The notes under the pieces are model-generated. The model saw only the letters and a list, made by a program, of their open reading frames with translations, was not told the DNA's origin and made no database searches. Both the position numbers and the translations under genes were made by a program. From NCBI RefSeq assembly GCF_001428335.1, contig NZ_LMSG01000019.1, forward strand, positions 394,757 to 458,756: DNA of 64,000 bases. The letters run 5' to 3'. Within the stretch, counting starts at the first letter, position 1. Every line of letters begins with the position of its first letter. Positions 1 to 9,855 of this stretch are shown here, piece after piece. Source of the stretch: Arthrobacter sp. Soil762. GTDB lineage: Bacteria > Actinomycetota > Actinomycetes > Actinomycetales > Micrococcaceae.

Positions 1-12
1 ACCATCCTGACA

Positions 13-600
13 ATGCCCACAGAAGCCGAAGCTGCCGGCCTGAGGGCTGAAATTTTCGCCGACGACGTCCGGTCTCTCGGTTACGTGCCGAGCCATACGA
101 AGGCCATGAGCCTGAACCCGGAGGCCTACCTGGCGTGGGAATCCCTTTCCAAGGCCATCAGCTCCTCGCTGGGCCTTCGCCGCTATGAATTGGTTACGTT
201 GGCCGCGGCGCAGGTCATCGGTTCGTCCCATTGCAGGCTGGCCCACGGGAAGAAGACGCTGCAGATCATTAGTGAAGAGCAGTTGCTTGCAATAGCCATG
301 GACTTCCACGACGCAGGCCTGCCCGCGGCTGAGGTTGCCATGATGGACTTTGCTGTGAAGCTCAGCACCGATGCGGCGGCCATGACCGACGGCGATGCAC
401 AGCAACTGCGCGACTTCGGCTACAGCGACCGCGAGATCGCCGACATCACGCTGGCGGCGGCGGCCCGAAACTTCTTCAGCCGGGCGTTGCTTGCCATGGC
501 TGTTGACGTGGACGTTCCCGAGGGCCTTAGCCGTGATCTGCAGGGCGCGCTGCTAGCACCGTTGGCAGGCTGGACTGCCGAAGCCGAGCAACGCCAATAG
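13..600 (+). CDS. Carboxymuconolactone decarboxylase / AhpD-like family protein
   Basis: The 195-residue product has the all-helical AhpD-like fold signature around residues 60-80, with C74 and H78 in the string SSHCRLAHG. In AhpD proper the motif is CxxCxxxH; here the first cysteine position is Ser71, so only one of the two redox cysteines remains. That makes a classical disulfide peroxidase cycle doubtful. Many actinobacterial relatives share the single-cysteine form. The reading frame has no stop between base 1 and the ATG at 13, so the true start may lie outside the window. A hairpin follows about 110 bases after the stop. Family assignment is good; the substrate is unknown. Confidence 0.8.
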   Translation: MPTEAEAAGLRAEIFADDVRSLGYVPSHTKAMSLNPEAYLAWESLSKAISSSLGLRRYELVTLAAAQVIGSSHCRLAHGKKTLQIISEEQLLAIAMDFHDAGLPAAEVAMMDFAVKLSTDAAAMTDGDAQQLRDFGYSDREIADITLAAAARNFFSRALLAMAVDVDVPEGLSRDLQGALLAPLAGWTAEAEQRQ

Positions 601-663
601 TGGTTCCTGGCCTCCTTGGCCCCGTTCGGGGACTGGCCGCGAACCGGACCGCCAGCGAAACGA

Positions 664-684
664 TAGGAGCATCCCATGCTCCTA
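664..684. other. Short perfect inverted repeat
   Basis: Nine-base arms (TAGGAGCAT and its complement ATGCTCCTA) are separated by CCC. It lies 64 bases after the AhpD-like stop codon and has no T-run. It could be an extra RNA hairpin or a small operator. Confidence 0.45.
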
Positions 685-710
685 GCGGATGAATCTACAA
701 CACAGATACC

Positions 711-741
711 GTGGGGCCCCTGCCGTTGGTAGGGGCCCCAC
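711..741 (+). terminator. Hairpin, probable terminator
   Basis: Arms GTGGGGCCCCT and AGGGGCCCCAC pair perfectly over 11 bases around a nine-base loop, about 110 bases after the AhpD-like gene. No T-tract follows, as is common for actinobacterial terminators. Confidence 0.6.
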
Positions 742-1097
742 GTACGTACGTTAGCGGGAATGTCTGCGTGGCTGGTGGTTGTGCCAGTGGTTTCAGAGAT
801 GCAGCCAAGGTGGCCCCATCTTAGGTCGACGAGAGACTTTCGACGCCTCTCCGTTTCGGAGGCAACGGTGAAGACGCAGAACTAACCGTGGCCCTCAGGG
901 CTTAACCGGTCCTTAATCGCCCGCAGGACACTGGACCTCCTGCCTGCCGCAGGAGCATGATGGGCATGATGTGGTCTGGACCTTGAAGGCCGCATCGTGT
1001 GTCAGGGCAGGCGCTATGGGGTCGCTGGGTCGATGAGCTTCGCGGAACCAGGCCGGCAGGGTCGGGTGAGCGGCCGGTCGGTGAGGGGTGCTGTGCG
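742..1097. other. Non-coding interval upstream of the AfsR-like regulator
   Basis: I see no convincing gene in this 356-base stretch; the open frames in it lack ribosome sites and family resemblance. It must hold the promoter of the regulator that follows. No clear -35/-10 pair was recognised. Confidence 0.5.
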
Positions 1098-4070
1098 ATG
1101 GGTGCGCTTTGGATACGGGCCCTGGGCCCACTGGAGGTGGTCGCCGGCGGGACGCCGGTTGCCGTGCGTGCTGCCCAGCAGCGAATTGTGTTGGCGTGCC
1201 TGGCCCTGCGGGCCAACTCGGTGGTGACCCATGACTTCCTCGTAGAGGCACTCTGGTCCGGCAACCCGCCCGCAAAGCCGGGCCCACAGCTACAGGTGTA
1301 TGTCGCGAACCTTCGAAACATACTGGACCCTGATCGGTCAAAGGGTGTGACCTCGCAGCGGCTGGCCAGCAGGCCGGGCGGCTATGTGTTGACGGTTGCC
1401 GAGGACGAGCTCGACCTCCTGCAATTCCGTGAGCACATCGCGGCCGGTGAGCAGGCCGTCCAGGCTGGGGATTTGGCGGTAGGCGCGGATTGCCTTCGCC
1501 AGGCCGTGAAGCTCTTTAGGGGACAGGCATTTCCTGACCTGGCGGACATTGAGTTGTTCCGGCCAGAGCTGGAAGAAGTGAACGAGAGCCGCCTGGATGC
1601 CTACCAGGACCTGGCGGAGGTTGAGCTCGCGCTCGGCCGACACGGCACTTTAGTGGGCGAGTTGCAGCCGTTGGTTGCCCACCATCCCTACCGGGAACGC
1701 CTTTGGGCGTCGCTGGTTCTCGCCTTGTACCGGTCCAATCGGCAGGCGGATGCCCTTGCGGCGTGCCGTCACGCACGCCAAGTCTTCTGCGAGGAATTGG
1801 GTATCGACCCCGGTGCACGCCTGCAAGAGTTGGAACGGTCGGTGCTGCAACAGGAGGCGTCGCTCGCGGCCCCCATAACTAACGGGCACCGGCGGATCAG
1901 GCAACGGCTGGACAACCTTCCGGCCGAACTCACGCCACTGGTCGGGCGGGACGCCGAGCTACGAGAGCTGTGCTCAATGTATGCCGGGGAAGGCTGCAGA
2001 CTGGTGACCGTCACCGGACCGGGCGGGACGGGCAAGACCCGCCTCGCGCTGGCGGCCGCCGGCCAGCTCGGTGAGCGGATGGCCGACGGCGTTGGCTGGG
2101 TCAATCTCGCACCGCTCACCCAGACCCAACAAGTGCCGGTCGCCATAGCTGCTGCGCTCGGCTTGGAGGACCGGGCGGGGGAGGACACGTTGAAGGTAGT
2201 GGCTCGCTTCTTGCGCTCGCGCCGGCTGCTTTTGGTCCTGGACAACTTCGAACATCTGGAGGAGGCGTGGCCGGTGGTGCTGGACATGCTTACCGCCGCC
2301 CCCGACCTGCGGATCATGGCCACCAGCCGACGACGACTTGGACTGCGCGCTGAATACGAATACGAGCTCGCACCGTTGGTACTGCCTCCGCTCGACCCGC
2401 CCCTCCCGCCGCCCCTCCTGAAGGAGGTGCCAGCCGTGAAACTGCTCCTGATCCGTGGACGGGCGGTCCGTCCACATTTCACCGTCGACGGCGATAATGC
2501 CGCAGTGGTAACCCGTCTTTGTCATCGCTTGGACGGCCTTCCGCTCGCGATCGAACTGGCCGCTGCCCAATTGCGGCACCGCGGCGAGCGTGAACTGCTG
2601 GACGACCTGGAGGTCAGCCTTGCAGCGCTGCCGGCAGCCTTCCGCGATCTTCCGGACCGCCAGCGAACTCTCACAGCCACGATCGCTTGGAGTTACCGGT
2701 TGCTCGGTGACGCCGAACGGCGACTTTTCGATCAGCTTGGCGTCTTCGCGGCTGATCCGACTGTGGCCGCGGTCGGCAGCATCTGGGGATCGACTCCCGT
2801 CGCAGAGGCTCAACCAGAAGACTTGCTGACGGGACTCGCACGCCATAGCCTGCTGCGTCGGTATACAGACCCGGCGGGAGCACAGCGCGTGTCGATGTTG
2901 CAGGCGATCCGGGAGTACGCCCGCGACCGCCTCAGATCACGTGGCGAGGCGGCAACGGGGCAGCGCCGGCACGCCGAATACTACCTCGGCCTCGCCGAGA
3001 CTGTCAGCCCTCAGCTGTGGGGCCGCGATCAAGTGGACGCCTTCCGGCTGCTTAGTGCTGATGCACCGGATTTGCGCGGTGCCCTGCTCTGGGCCACCGG
3101 ACCGGACGGCTCGACTGACCTGGCGCTGCGTCTGGTCGGGCATCTTTGGCATTACTGGGAGCTCACCGGGGACGTGGCCGAGCAGTGCGAGGTCGCCGTA
3201 CAGTTGGTCGCCGGCACGGCGAATTCTTCACCCGCGCTGAACGCTCCCGCGCTCAGTGGAACAGCCACCCTGTGCTGGATCCTCGGCCACTACGACGAGG
3301 CGATCGACCTCCACCGCAGGGCGCTTCAGGCTTTCCAGGCCGCCGGCAACCACCAAGGCGTCGCCTGGACCACGATGTGCCTCGCGGCGCAGGCGCTGGA
3401 ACGTGAGGACGCAGTCACCGCTCAGCGACTCAGCGGCGTAGCATTGGCGTCTCTACGGGCCAGTCCCCGCACTCGTATCGGCGCTTTGACTGTTCTGAGT
3501 TTGCTGGCGTTCTACGCCGGCGACAAGGCCCGAGCCCTTGAACTGCGCCGTGAGAGTGTGGAGCTTGCCCGACCGCTGGGTGATCGATTCCTCCTGGGAA
3601 TAGTCCTGACCAACTTGGCCGAGTGCCTGGAGCAAGCAGGTGACTTCGTCGCTGCGGAACGGCTGGTCCTCGAGGCAGTGGGCGGGGCACTCGAGCTTGG
3701 TGCTCAGGGCGGCCAGGTCACGAATTTCCTCGAGCAGCTCGCCGACGTCTACGTCGAACTGCACCGCGTTGAGCTGGCCATTCGCGTGCTCGCGGCCGCT
3801 GATGTCTACCGCACCGAGCGGGGGTGTCCGCGCTCTCCTGGAGAACAGCCACACATCGAATCGGTCATCACGAAGGCGCGCACCGAAGCCGGTCCGATCC
3901 GCTTCGGCCTGGCGTGGGCGGGCGGCCAAGCGCTAACACTCACCCAGGTCCTCCACGAGGTGCTCAAGGCTAAACAGGAGAGTAGTCAGCAGGAACCCGT
4001 CGCCGACCAGCACCTTCATTCACCCTTCGACCAACGCACGGAACCTGCCCTCAGCGCGGCGCCGTGGTGA
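1098..4070 (+). CDS. Large AfsR/SARP-family regulator (BTAD + NB-ARC + TPR)
   Basis: The N-terminus (from ALWIRALGPLEV) is an OmpR-type winged helix, followed by a bacterial transcriptional activator domain to about residue 245. A P-loop (GPGGTGKTRLA) near residue 305 and a Walker-B-like LLLVLDNFEHL near 385 define an NB-ARC/AAA ATPase module, and the C-terminal 300 residues look like TPR helices. This is the architecture of AfsR-like pathway activators, which couple nucleotide binding to oligomerisation on DNA. I chose the ATG at 1098, preceded by GAGGGG, because the winged helix begins right there. An upstream in-frame GTG at 999 would add 33 unconserved residues. The gene converges on the reductase at 4087. 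The target is unknown; no biosynthetic cluster adjoins it. Confidence 0.85.
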   Translation: MGALWIRALGPLEVVAGGTPVAVRAAQQRIVLACLALRANSVVTHDFLVEALWSGNPPAKPGPQLQVYVANLRNILDPDRSKGVTSQRLASRPGGYVLTVAEDELDLLQFREHIAAGEQAVQAGDLAVGADCLRQAVKLFRGQAFPDLADIELFRPELEEVNESRLDAYQDLAEVELALGRHGTLVGELQPLVAHHPYRERLWASLVLALYRSNRQADALAACRHARQVFCEELGIDPGARLQELERSVLQQEASLAAPITNGHRRIRQRLDNLPAELTPLVGRDAELRELCSMYAGEGCRLVTVTGPGGTGKTRLALAAAGQLGERMADGVGWVNLAPLTQTQQVPVAIAAALGLEDRAGEDTLKVVARFLRSRRLLLVLDNFEHLEEAWPVVLDMLTAAPDLRIMATSRRRLGLRAEYEYELAPLVLPPLDPPLPPPLLKEVPAVKLLLIRGRAVRPHFTVDGDNAAVVTRLCHRLDGLPLAIELAAAQLRHRGERELLDDLEVSLAALPAAFRDLPDRQRTLTATIAWSYRLLGDAERRLFDQLGVFAADPTVAAVGSIWGSTPVAEAQPEDLLTGLARHSLLRRYTDPAGAQRVSMLQAIREYARDRLRSRGEAATGQRRHAEYYLGLAETVSPQLWGRDQVDAFRLLSADAPDLRGALLWATGPDGSTDLALRLVGHLWHYWELTGDVAEQCEVAVQLVAGTANSSPALNAPALSGTATLCWILGHYDEAIDLHRRALQAFQAAGNHQGVAWTTMCLAAQALEREDAVTAQRLSGVALASLRASPRTRIGALTVLSLLAFYAGDKARALELRRESVELARPLGDRFLLGIVLTNLAECLEQAGDFVAAERLVLEAVGGALELGAQGGQVTNFLEQLADVYVELHRVELAIRVLAAADVYRTERGCPRSPGEQPHIESVITKARTEAGPIRFGLAWAGGQALTLTQVLHEVLKAKQESSQQEPVADQHLHSPFDQRTEPALSAAPW

Positions 4071-4086
4071 CCGTCGCGTTTGCCGA

Positions 4087-4638
4087 CTATTCGCCCAAGA
4101 GCCCGTAGGTGCTGACGACGTTGCCCTTCGTGGTCCGGTACTGGTCCTTCAGGCCGAGCCGCGTCACCGGGTCGCCGTCCTGGAACAGCTTCCGGCCGCT
4201 GCCGGCCACCACGGGGTGGGTGATCAGGGTCAGCTCATCCAGCAGCCCGGCGAACAGCAATTGGCGCACCACCGAAATGCTGCCTGTTACGGCGATTTCG
4301 CCGCCGTCGCGCTCTTTCAGGCCCGCCACGAATTCCTCCAGTGGTCCCTCGATCAGGTGGGAGTTCTGCCACTCAAGCGGCTCCGTCAGCGTCCGGGACG
4401 CCACAAACTTTTCCACCGGGTTGATGAAGGCGGCGAAGTCCTCATCCACCGAAGCTGTGGGCCAGTACCCAGCCCACTCCTGGTAGCTCACCCGGCCCAG
4501 CACCACGGTGTCCACGCTTTCCATCATGCGGGTCAGGGCCTGGCCGAGGTCGTCGTCGAAGCTGTCGAACTGCCAGAGGAACGGGTCTGAGACCACGCCG
4601 TCTACGGAGTGGAACAGGCCGGACGTGACTTTGCGCAT
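4087..4638 (-). CDS. Dihydrofolate reductase / RibD C-terminal-like reductase
   Basis: This protein of 183 residues begins MRKVTSGLFHSVDGVV and carries VDTVVLGRVSYQEW and EIAVTGSISVVRQLL, hallmarks of the RibD-C/DHFR-like family of NADPH-binding proteins. The ATG at 4638 has GGAGG five bases upstream; a longer start at 4662 lacks such a site. Members of this stand-alone family are widespread in actinobacteria, are usually not true folate enzymes, and mostly have no known substrate. The gene ends 16 bases from the convergent AfsR-like gene. Confidence 0.85.
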   Translation of the reverse strand: MRKVTSGLFHSVDGVVSDPFLWQFDSFDDDLGQALTRMMESVDTVVLGRVSYQEWAGYWPTASVDEDFAAFINPVEKFVASRTLTEPLEWQNSHLIEGPLEEFVAGLKERDGGEIAVTGSISVVRQLLFAGLLDELTLITHPVVAGSGRKLFQDGDPVTRLGLKDQYRTTKGNVVSTYGLLGE

Positions 4639-4710
4639 GGGGACCTCCAAGATCAGGGGCAATTGTCATCCACGCTATTGGCTGTGCCCGCAACAGGGAA
4701 CCCCTACCGG

Positions 4711-4730
4711 TGGTTGAGCCTGTCGAAACC
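4711..4730. repeat. Short intergenic repeat motif (GAGCCTGTCGAA type)
   Basis: The sequence TGGTTGAGCCTGTCGAAACC, with GGTT/AACC ends, recurs in part (TGAGCCTGTCGAA) near 31206, also between genes. Similar short elements are, as I recall, common between genes in Arthrobacter and related Micrococcales. The function is unknown. Confidence 0.4.
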
Positions 4731-4848
4731 TGGCCGCCGTTAGGTTCGTCACCACCGCCTGCGTGTTGCGCAAATCCGTGGGTCTGCAGCCGCATACTGG
4801 TGTTCATGCGGCCTCTCACCGCACCCCGGCCAGGCAGGAGGAAAATGC

Positions 4849-5322
4849 ATGGAAACCCTGAAGAAGATCGTACGCAACCAGTACTTCCCCGCGGCCGCGG
4901 TGCTGACGGCGGTGTTGCTTTTCTGGATCATTGGCATGTTCGGCGGGCTCTCCCTACTGAACAACAACCAGCCGCCCATGGCTACCTTGACGTGGATGCT
5001 GTTCGTCTATGCCGCGGCTGTCCTGACGCCGATGGCAGGCATCCTGGCCGGTGTGGACCTGGTCCGCCGCTGGCGCCGCAACCGCATGTACGCGTTCGTT
5101 GAGATTGCGCAGGACGAAGAGGTCACGGTGCAGGAGGCCCCGGCACAGCCCGCCGAGCACGAAGCCCCAAAGCAGTCCGCCCCGAAACAGCCCGCAGAAC
5201 ACCGCCCGGTAACCCAGCAGCAGCCCGTGAAGCACCATCCGGTGCAGCAGCAGCAGCCTGCCAAGCAGCAGACCGCCAATAAGCGGCCGGCCCAGACGAA
5301 GCAGCGCAAAAAAGCCGCGTAG
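4849..5322 (+). CDS. Small two-helix membrane protein with Gln/Pro/Lys-rich tail
   Basis: I do not recognise this family. The 157-residue product has two hydrophobic helices (about residues 13-35 and 45-67), then a basic stop-transfer segment (RRWRRNR). A low-complexity cytoplasmic tail of about 75 residues follows, rich in Gln, Pro, Lys and Ala, with repeated QQQP and APKQ-like steps and a basic end. A strong ribosome site (GGAGGAAA) precedes the ATG. The tail resembles the disordered, basic tails seen on small actinobacterial membrane proteins that contact nucleic acid or cell-envelope partners, but that is inference. It ends four bases from the convergent GGDEF gene. Confidence 0.7.
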   Translation: METLKKIVRNQYFPAAAVLTAVLLFWIIGMFGGLSLLNNNQPPMATLTWMLFVYAAAVLTPMAGILAGVDLVRRWRRNRMYAFVEIAQDEEVTVQEAPAQPAEHEAPKQSAPKQPAEHRPVTQQQPVKHHPVQQQQPAKQQTANKRPAQTKQRKKAA

Positions 5323-5325
5323 CCG

Positions 5326-6237
5326 CTACTGCAGCGCCAGCTCCACCCGGTTCCGGCCGGCCGCCTTGGCTACATAAAGCGCGGCATCGGCCTCGCCCAG
5401 GAGGGTGTCGGCGTCGGCCGGGTGATCGGCGGTGAACGCGGAAATCCCGGCGCTCAGCGTCAGCTGCCCCAGCGGATCCCCGGAGTGGACAATTTCCAGC
5501 TCGCGCACGGTGTCCAGCGCCCGCTCCATAAAGGCCTTGGCGCTCAGCTGCGACTGGTTCGGCAGCACCAGCAGGAACTCCTCGCCGCCATACCGGTACA
5601 CGCCGTCGCTCTTTCGCGCCGCACCCACCAGCGCCCCCGCCACGGCCCGCAGCGCGAGATCGCCCGCCTGGTGCCCGTAGATGTCGTTGTAGCTCTTGAA
5701 GTTGTCCACATCGCACATGGCCACGGAATATCCCTCCGTGTACCGCTGGCTGCGCGCATGCAGCTGCTCAAGGTCCTCCGAGAGCTTGAGCCGGTTGTGC
5801 AGGCCGGTCAGCGGATCGGTCCGCGCCTGCTGCGAGAGCACCTTCCGGTAATGGGCCAGATCAGCGTGCAGCGTGGTCACGCGGAGCGCCACCAGCAGCC
5901 GCGCATGCAGGACAAACGGGTCCAGCGGCTTGGTGACGTAGTCGTCCGCCCCGGCTTCGAGTCCGGCGAGCACATCGTCCCGGGACCCCTGCGACGTCAG
6001 CAGGACGATGTACGTGTACAGGTCCGCCCCGCGCGCCCGGATGGCCCGGCACAGCGCCAGCCCGTCCATCCCGGGCATCATCCAGTCCGTGACCACAACA
6101 TCGGGCTGGTGTTCCAGGTACAGGGCCCACGCCTCGTCACCATCGGCCGCCGTCACGCAGTCATGCCCGGAACGTTCGACGGCGGCGCGGGCCACCAGGA
6201 GCGAGCCCGGATCGTCATCTGCCACCAGGACTTTCAC
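5326..6237 (-). CDS. Response regulator with GGDEF diguanylate cyclase output
   Basis: This 303-residue protein has an N-terminal receiver domain ([12 protein letters not shown], phospho-acceptor Asp near residue 50 in VVVTDWMMPGMDG, conserved Lys in VTKPLD) and a C-terminal GGDEF domain. The active-site signature is GGEEF (YRYGGEEFLLV, near residue 217). The product-inhibition site RxxD (RKSD) sits exactly five residues before it, so it should be an active c-di-GMP synthase under feedback control. Its ATG overlaps the stop of the hybrid kinase in ATGA, implying translational coupling. The kinase Hpt domain is the natural phosphodonor. Confidence 0.93.
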   Translation of the reverse strand: MKVLVADDDPGSLLVARAAVERSGHDCVTAADGDEAWALYLEHQPDVVVTDWMMPGMDGLALCRAIRARGADLYTYIVLLTSQGSRDDVLAGLEAGADDYVTKPLDPFVLHARLLVALRVTTLHADLAHYRKVLSQQARTDPLTGLHNRLKLSEDLEQLHARSQRYTEGYSVAMCDVDNFKSYNDIYGHQAGDLALRAVAGALVGAARKSDGVYRYGGEEFLLVLPNQSQLSAKAFMERALDTVRELEIVHSGDPLGQLTLSAGISAFTADHPADADTLLGEADAALYVAKAAGRNRVELALQ

Positions 6238-9200
6238 CGTGCAACCTCCAGCGCTAGCCCGAGTTCAAAGTCCACCCGCACCAGCTCAGCTTCCAGCCGG
6301 CTGACTAACTGCGGGCCGCCGTCGAGCGTGCCGCTGCGTCCCAGAACGTCCAGCTCGCCGCAGAGGCTTGAGACGGCGGTGGCCCCGATGTTGGCCGCCG
6401 CACCCTTCAGGGCGTGCGCCGCCTGCGCCAGGGCCGGCCCGCCGCCGCTGCGTACCGCTTCGCGCAGTGCGGCGAGCCGCGCGGGAACGTCCTTCCGGAA
6501 CGCCTCTGTAGTTGCGGGCAGCAAGCCCAGGCCGTCCTCCGGGCCGAGGCCGCGCAGCATGGCGAGCCGGTCCGCATCCAGCGCGGGAGCACTTCCACCG
6601 GTGACGGCCAGCAGCTGTGGAGCCACCTGCTGGGGAGATTCACGCTGGGGAGCCTCCTCCCACTGAGGCGCCGCCGGCTCCGGCGGCCCAGGAACCTCCG
6701 TGGCCTGCTCGGGGACCCAGCGGGCAAGGGCGGCTTCAAGCTCGGCGGCGTCCACCGGTTTGGAGAGGTAGTCGTCCATGCCGGCGGCGAGGCAGCGTTC
6801 CCGGTCCCCGTCCAGGGCGCCGGCGGTCATGGCGATGATCGGGAGATGGCTGGCCCCGCCGTCGCGCCGGCGGATGACGCGCGTGGCCTCGAAGCCGTCC
6901 ATCACCGGCATGTGGCAGTCCATCAGGACGGCGGCGTACCGCGTGCTGGCGGTGGCGGCCACGGCCTCGGCGCCGTCGGCAACCACGTCCACCGCATAGC
7001 CGAACTTGATCACCGTGGCCCGGGCCACCAGCTGGTTCACCTCGTTGTCCTCCACCACCAGGATGCGGCCGCGTGACGGCTCAGGGGGCGCCCCCCGAAG
7101 GGAGGACTCGAGGGAGGACTCGGCGGAGGATTCAGCAGAGGGCTCCGCCGACAAATCAGCGTCGGACAGCTGGGCGGTTCCGGAGGGGGCATGGTGTTCA
7201 CTCGTGGACATCAGCCGGACCAGGCGGTTGTAGAACTCGGAGCTGCGGACCGGCTTCATGAGCCATTCGCGGACTCCAGCGTCGGTGATGTCGGCCGCGT
7301 TGACCTGCATGGTTGATGTAAGCATAATCAGCTCGATGTCCGCCAGTGCGGGGTCGGACTTGAGTTCGCGGGCCAGCTCCAGGCCATCGGTGTCAGGCAT
7401 ACAGAGGTCCAGTACGGCCAGGTGGAACGGCACTCCGTCGGCGGCGGCTTCGTGGGCGCGGGCCAGCGCGGCGCGGGCATCCGGCACGGCCTCCGGCTGC
7501 AGCTTCCAGCCGCGCAGCTGGGATTCCAGCACCAGGCGGTTGGTGGCGTTGTCGTCCACCACCAGGACGCGCAGCCCGGTGAGGAAACCGGCGGCCGGCA
7601 CGGGATCTGTCGACGGCTGGGCCACGGGCACGGGGATGCGGAACCAGAACATGCTGCCCGCGCCCGGAGAGCTGTCCAGGCCGATCTCGCCGTCCATGGC
7701 CTCGGTGAGCCTGCTGCAGATGGCCAGGCCCAGCCCGGTGCCGCCGTAGCGCCGGGTAGTGGAAGCATCCGCCTGGGAGAAGGACTCGAACAGCCGCGCG
7801 TGGTGGGCAGGGTCGACGCCGATGCCGGTATCGCGGACCTCGAAGCAGACCATCGCGGTGGCCCCGGGTTTCGCGTCCGGCGTCTCGGTGGTCACGCGAA
7901 TGGCGACCTCCCCGGCCGCCGTGAACTTCACGGCGTTGGAGGCGAGGTTCAGCAGGATCTGCCGAATCCGGCCGGAATCACCGTGCAGCCTGGCCGGAAC
8001 GTCCGGTTCGCAGTAGGCGATCAGCTCCAGGTTTTTGGCCTGTGCGGGCTCCGTCAGCAGGCCCGCCACTTCCTCCACCAGCGTGCGGGGGTCGAAGGCT
8101 CGGATATCCAGGTCAACCTTGCCGGCTTCCAGTTTGGAGAAGTCCAGGATGTCGTTGATGAGTGCCAGCAGCGCCTCGCCGGCGCCCTTGACGCCCTGGG
8201 CGTACTGCTTCTGCGTCTGGTCCAGCGGCGTCTCCAGCAGCAGCGCGGTTAGGCCAACCACGCCGTTCATGGGGGTACGTATCTCGTGGCTCATGGTGGC
8301 CAGGAACTCGGACTTGAGCCGGCTCGATTCCAAGGCGGCTTCCCGCGCGGCCTTCAGCTCCTGCTCGGCGGCCCGGCGCAGGGTGATGTCCCGGGCGATG
8401 GTGGCCAACCCGGTGAGCCGGCCGGTCTCGTCCCGGATGGGGGAGACGGTCATCGATACGGAAATGACGGCGCCGTCCTTCGTCAGGTGCTCCATCTCGA
8501 AGCTCATGGCTTGGCCGCTGGCGCGGAGCTGGTCGAACACCTCGGCGGCACCGGCGATACCGCCCGGCGCCAGCAGGAACCGAGCGTCGCGACCGATCGC
8601 TTCCCCGGCCGTGTAGCCGTACTGATGCTGTGCTCCCGGGTTCCAGCTGGTGATGATGCCCTCTGGCGTGGTGCTCAGGATGGCGTCCGAGGAGGAGTTG
8701 ACGATCGCGCCGAGGCCCTCCAGCTCAGCCGTCCGGGCGGCGACTTCCTGCTCCAGCCCGGTGGTGAGGGTGAGGTTTTCGATGATGATCAGAACCTGGC
8801 GGACAAGGATGAGGGCCACCGTGATCCTGGCCACCGTCAACAGGAAGGCGCTCATCTCGCTGACGTGCGGCTGGGCGATCATCATGACGGCTACCAGGAT
8901 CGGCGCGTAGGGGAGCAGTTCAAGGGCCAGCGCAAACGCCTGGCGGTCCCGCCGGGGGTTCTCCGCGTAGGGGAGCAGCGGTGCCAGCGCGATCAGGAGG
9001 AAGGCGCCGATCCAGCCCAGGGCGAGGGGCGATCCAGTGACGCCAGTGACGCCGTCGAACGTCAGCTTCACGTAGGTGCTATCCGTGATGGTGAGCAACA
9101 GCAGGCCGCCGCCGAAACACATCCAGGGCAGCCGCTCGCCGGGCTGCCGGCGCATCCCCAGGACCAGTACCAGGGACGTGATGACCACGTCCACCACGGG

Positions 9201-9755
9201 GTAGCCCATCGACGTGAGCCGGGTCAGGAGGTCACCTTCCGAGCTGAAAGCCGGGCCCAGCGCCGTGTACCAGCTGATCACCAGGACTGCGCCGGCGATC
9301 ACCGCCGCGTCCAATGCGGTCCGGGCCAGCCCCACCCGGGTGGTGCCGCCGGGCCGCTTGAAGCTGAAAAGCGCGACGGCGGCCGGTACCGAGTACGCCA
9401 GGAACAGGGCGTCCGCCAGGGAGGGGAACGGGGCCACATGGTTGTTGGCAAGGCCGAAGTAGGTCCAGACTGCCTGCCCGGCGGCCCAGACATAGGCGGC
9501 CACCGCCATCAGGGCCCAGGCCCGGGCGTTCACACCGCCGCGGCGCGCGGCGCTGGCGCAACTGCGGCCTGCCAGCACGGCGGCAATGAGGATGGCGAAG
9601 TCACCCGCCACTACGGCCGCGGGCGTGCCGCTGTTGGCGGCAAAATACAGTCCAAAAACGCCCAGCACCACAGCACCAAGCGCGATCAGCCAACCCAGTC
9701 TGGCCGTGCTCCTCACCGTGGCAGGACGCTGCTCCAGGAGACCATTCTGAGACAC
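6234..9755 (-). CDS. Membrane hybrid sensor histidine kinase with two receivers and Hpt
   Basis: The 1173-residue protein starts with about nine to ten hydrophobic helices (residues 20-335), resembling an integral-membrane sensor. A PAS domain follows (about 345-470). The HisKA domain has its phospho-His in [12 protein letters not shown] near residue 490, and the HATPase domain has [17 protein letters not shown] and GGTGLGLAI. Two receiver domains follow (Asp near 787 in [13 protein letters not shown] and near 946 in [12 protein letters not shown]). A C-terminal Hpt domain carries [13 protein letters not shown], His near 1113. All phosphorelay residues are present. Start is GTG with GGGGAGGG upstream. 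It overlaps the downstream GGDEF regulator by four bases, so the likely output is c-di-GMP. The signal sensed is unknown. Confidence 0.95.
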   Translation of the reverse strand: MSQNGLLEQRPATVRSTARLGWLIALGAVVLGVFGLYFAANSGTPAAVVAGDFAILIAAVLAGRSCASAARRGGVNARAWALMAVAAYVWAAGQAVWTYFGLANNHVAPFPSLADALFLAYSVPAAVALFSFKRPGGTTRVGLARTALDAAVIAGAVLVISWYTALGPAFSSEGDLLTRLTSMGYPVVDVVITSLVLVLGMRRQPGERLPWMCFGGGLLLLTITDSTYVKLTFDGVTGVTGSPLALGWIGAFLLIALAPLLPYAENPRRDRQAFALALELLPYAPILVAVMMIAQPHVSEMSAFLLTVARITVALILVRQVLIIIENLTLTTGLEQEVAARTAELEGLGAIVNSSSDAILSTTPEGIITSWNPGAQHQYGYTAGEAIGRDARFLLAPGGIAGAAEVFDQLRASGQAMSFEMEHLTKDGAVISVSMTVSPIRDETGRLTGLATIARDITLRRAAEQELKAAREAALESSRLKSEFLATMSHEIRTPMNGVVGLTALLLETPLDQTQKQYAQGVKGAGEALLALINDILDFSKLEAGKVDLDIRAFDPRTLVEEVAGLLTEPAQAKNLELIAYCEPDVPARLHGDSGRIRQILLNLASNAVKFTAAGEVAIRVTTETPDAKPGATAMVCFEVRDTGIGVDPAHHARLFESFSQADASTTRRYGGTGLGLAICSRLTEAMDGEIGLDSSPGAGSMFWFRIPVPVAQPSTDPVPAAGFLTGLRVLVVDDNATNRLVLESQLRGWKLQPEAVPDARAALARAHEAAADGVPFHLAVLDLCMPDTDGLELARELKSDPALADIELIMLTSTMQVNAADITDAGVREWLMKPVRSSEFYNRLVRLMSTSEHHAPSGTAQLSDADLSAEPSAESSAESSLESSLRGAPPEPSRGRILVVEDNEVNQLVARATVIKFGYAVDVVADGAEAVAATASTRYAAVLMDCHMPVMDGFEATRVIRRRDGGASHLPIIAMTAGALDGDRERCLAAGMDDYLSKPVDAAELEAALARWVPEQATEVPGPPEPAAPQWEEAPQRESPQQVAPQLLAVTGGSAPALDADRLAMLRGLGPEDGLGLLPATTEAFRKDVPARLAALREAVRSGGGPALAQAAHALKGAAANIGATAVSSLCGELDVLGRSGTLDGGPQLVSRLEAELVRVDFELGLALEVAR

Positions 9756-9855
9756 GCGGTTCCCTCCCCATAGGTGCGTCCGTCACCCGCAAAGCTTGAG
9801 ACCCGGGCCCGCCGAGACCTGGGCGAAGACGCATCCTTATGATATCCCTCACAAC

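Noticed and set aside
999-1097. GTG start at 999 for the AfsR-like gene
   Set aside because: The added 33 residues lie before the winged helix and lack conservation; ATG 1098 has a good ribosome site.
8286-9773. 495-codon plus-strand frame over the hybrid kinase
   Set aside because: Antisense to the sensor and PAS region of the kinase; composition is not protein-like.
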